From Flavobacterium sinopsychrotolerans (GTDB lineage: Bacteria > Bacteroidota > Bacteroidia > Flavobacteriales > Flavobacteriaceae), in NCBI RefSeq assembly GCF_900110375.1, contig NZ_FODN01000004.1, positions 186,001-250,000 on the forward strand: a DNA stretch of 64,000 nt, given 5' to 3'. The notes under the pieces were generated by a model that saw nothing but the letters and a program-made list of their open reading frames with translations, did no database searches and was not told the origin of the DNA. Positions within the stretch are counted from its first letter, which is position 1. Each line of letters starts with the position of its first letter. Positions 63,181-64,000 of the stretch are shown here, in pieces. The position numbers were made by a program, and so were the translations under genes.

Positions 63181-64000
63181 ATGGAGACGTTAAATTCAAT
63201 ACTAAAACTGGCTGCTGGCATTGGCTTATTCCTTTTTGCCATGTATCTGGTGGAGGAATCCCTAAAGAATCTTTCCGGCAGAAGTTTCAAACTATTTTTG
63301 CAGCGTATTACAAAAAATAATATCGGTGCTGTAGCTGGTGGAACAATCGTTACTGGTGTCCTTCAGAGCAGTTCCATGGTTTCATTGATGGTTTTAGCGT
63401 TTGTAGGTGCCGGTGTTTTTACGATGAAAAATGCCATGGCAGTTATTCTGGGTGCCAATCTAGGAACAACAATAGCCAGTTGGCTGGTTGCCACTCTTGG
63501 CTTTAAAACAGACATTGAAGTGATAGCTTATCCAGCCGTTTGTTTAGGTGGTTTTTTTCTTATTCTGCTTGGAAATCGTAAGAAAATCAAATACCTATCT
63601 TATTTTCTTCTCGGTTTTGGCTTAATGTTTATAGGACTTTCCTTCATGAAAACAGCAATGGAATCTCAGGCACAGTATTTTGATCTTTCGAAATATGCAT
63701 CCATGCCAATGATTATTTTCCTGCTCATTGGCTTCTTAATTACGTTAATTGTTCAATCAAGTTCCGTAACCATGGCGCTGACATTGAGTGCACTCAACGC
63801 TGGAGCTATAGGTTTTCCAATGGCTGCCGCAATTGTGCTGGGTAGCGAAACCGGAACTATAATTAAGATTTTGGTAAGTGCCATAGGTGGAAATGCATCC
63901 AAAAAACGAGTGGCATTGGGTAATCTGTTATTCAACATCTTCATTACTGCCATTGCTTTTGCTTTGCTGAAACCCATTCTGCTACTGATCACTGATGTCA
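63181..64000 (+). CDS. Na/Pi cotransporter family protein, N-terminal part
   Basis: The first 273 codons of a gene run off the right edge. The start METLNSILKLAAGIGLFLFAM and the repeated QSSS signature (VLQSSSMVSLMV near 60 and VQSSSVTMALTLSAL near 191) identify the NptA/PhoU-linked Na+/phosphate cotransporter family. GANLGTTIASW near 95 is also typical, and GSETGTIIKILVSA near 221 is its second-half counterpart. Many hydrophobic helices are visible. A short ORF at 63114 in another frame is a shadow. Confidence 0.92.
   Translation, partial: METLNSILKLAAGIGLFLFAMYLVEESLKNLSGRSFKLFLQRITKNNIGAVAGGTIVTGVLQSSSMVSLMVLAFVGAGVFTMKNAMAVILGANLGTTIASWLVATLGFKTDIEVIAYPAVCLGGFFLILLGNRKKIKYLSYFLLGFGLMFIGLSFMKTAMESQAQYFDLSKYASMPMIIFLLIGFLITLIVQSSSVTMALTLSALNAGAIGFPMAAAIVLGSETGTIIKILVSAIGGNASKKRVALGNLLFNIFITAIAFALLKPILLLITDV

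Noticed and set aside
63114..63320. 68-codon ORF before the Na/Pi cotransporter
   Set aside because: It is out of frame with, and overlapped by, the clear transporter start at 63181.
1..64000. CRISPR arrays, tRNA or rRNA genes, transposases, phage genes
   Set aside because: No regularly spaced repeats, cloverleaf sequence with conserved TTCGAAT-type loop, rRNA stretch or recombinase ORF was recognised by eye.

Overview
The window is AT-rich and looks like the chromosome of a Flavobacterium-type member of the Bacteroidota. The reasons are the many Bacteroidota promoter elements (TAnnTTTG at -7, sometimes with TTG at -33), weak Shine-Dalgarno sequences, and lineage-typical gene families: fused ThrA, BT_3928 family, DUF1599, SusB-like GH97, a flavobacterial proteorhodopsin with blh, and DUF5117-type zinc metalloproteases. 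No tRNA, rRNA, CRISPR array, transposase or integrase was recognised.

Layout. 1-164: 5' end of hutH. 611-5848: threonine operon (thrA-thrB-thrC) preceded by a Thr-rich leader peptide and a candidate attenuator. 6022-14657: accessory region with a possible carboxylate-amine ligase, an SH3/cysteine-peptidase-like protein, a potassium channel broken by one stop codon, small lipoproteins, an acetyltransferase and a flavoprotein. 14773-21799: minus-strand block with a HipA-like kinase and DUF3037 pair, nnrD, priA, DUF2147, a YihY-family protein and nadC. 22083-24413: duplicated-motif lipoprotein, CIA30, a MazF-type toxin-antitoxin pair, rlmH. 24457-30553: folP, DUF1599, BT_3928 family, TlpA-like thioredoxin, tpiA, prmA, clpS. 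30649-33680: a sterol-desaturase/alkylglycerol-monooxygenase-like gene with a lysoplasmalogenase, then two YeeE/YedE transporter proteins. 34103-48959: kdsA, a histidine kinase, an M28 peptidase, GH97, pta-ackA, corA and a zinc metalloprotease.

49215-54128: a proton-pump-type proteorhodopsin diverges from blh (retinal synthesis). Next to blh lies a decayed duplicate of the dnaK 3' end, then a small secreted protein, then intact dnaK. The duplication carries the dnaK terminator, and the end of blh is written in that terminator sequence.

54509-64000: a stand-alone SIR2-domain gene (candidate anti-phage effector) followed by a foldable attC-like site, a beta-propeller lipoprotein, a serine hydrolase with TPRs, small secreted proteins, a thioesterase, a di-haem cytochrome b, a regulator fusing a heavy-metal-binding domain to an AraC helix-turn-helix, a chromate transporter and the start of a Na/Pi cotransporter.

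The strongest candidates for a second look are the Thr leader attenuator (611-751), the rhodopsin/blh/delta-dnaK junction (49215-54128), the SIR2 gene with its flanking foldable sites (54509-56262), the HMA-AraC regulator beside chrA (61297-63063), and the paired ether-lipid enzymes (30649-32601). All identifications come from reading the sequence and from knowledge of families; no database search was run.
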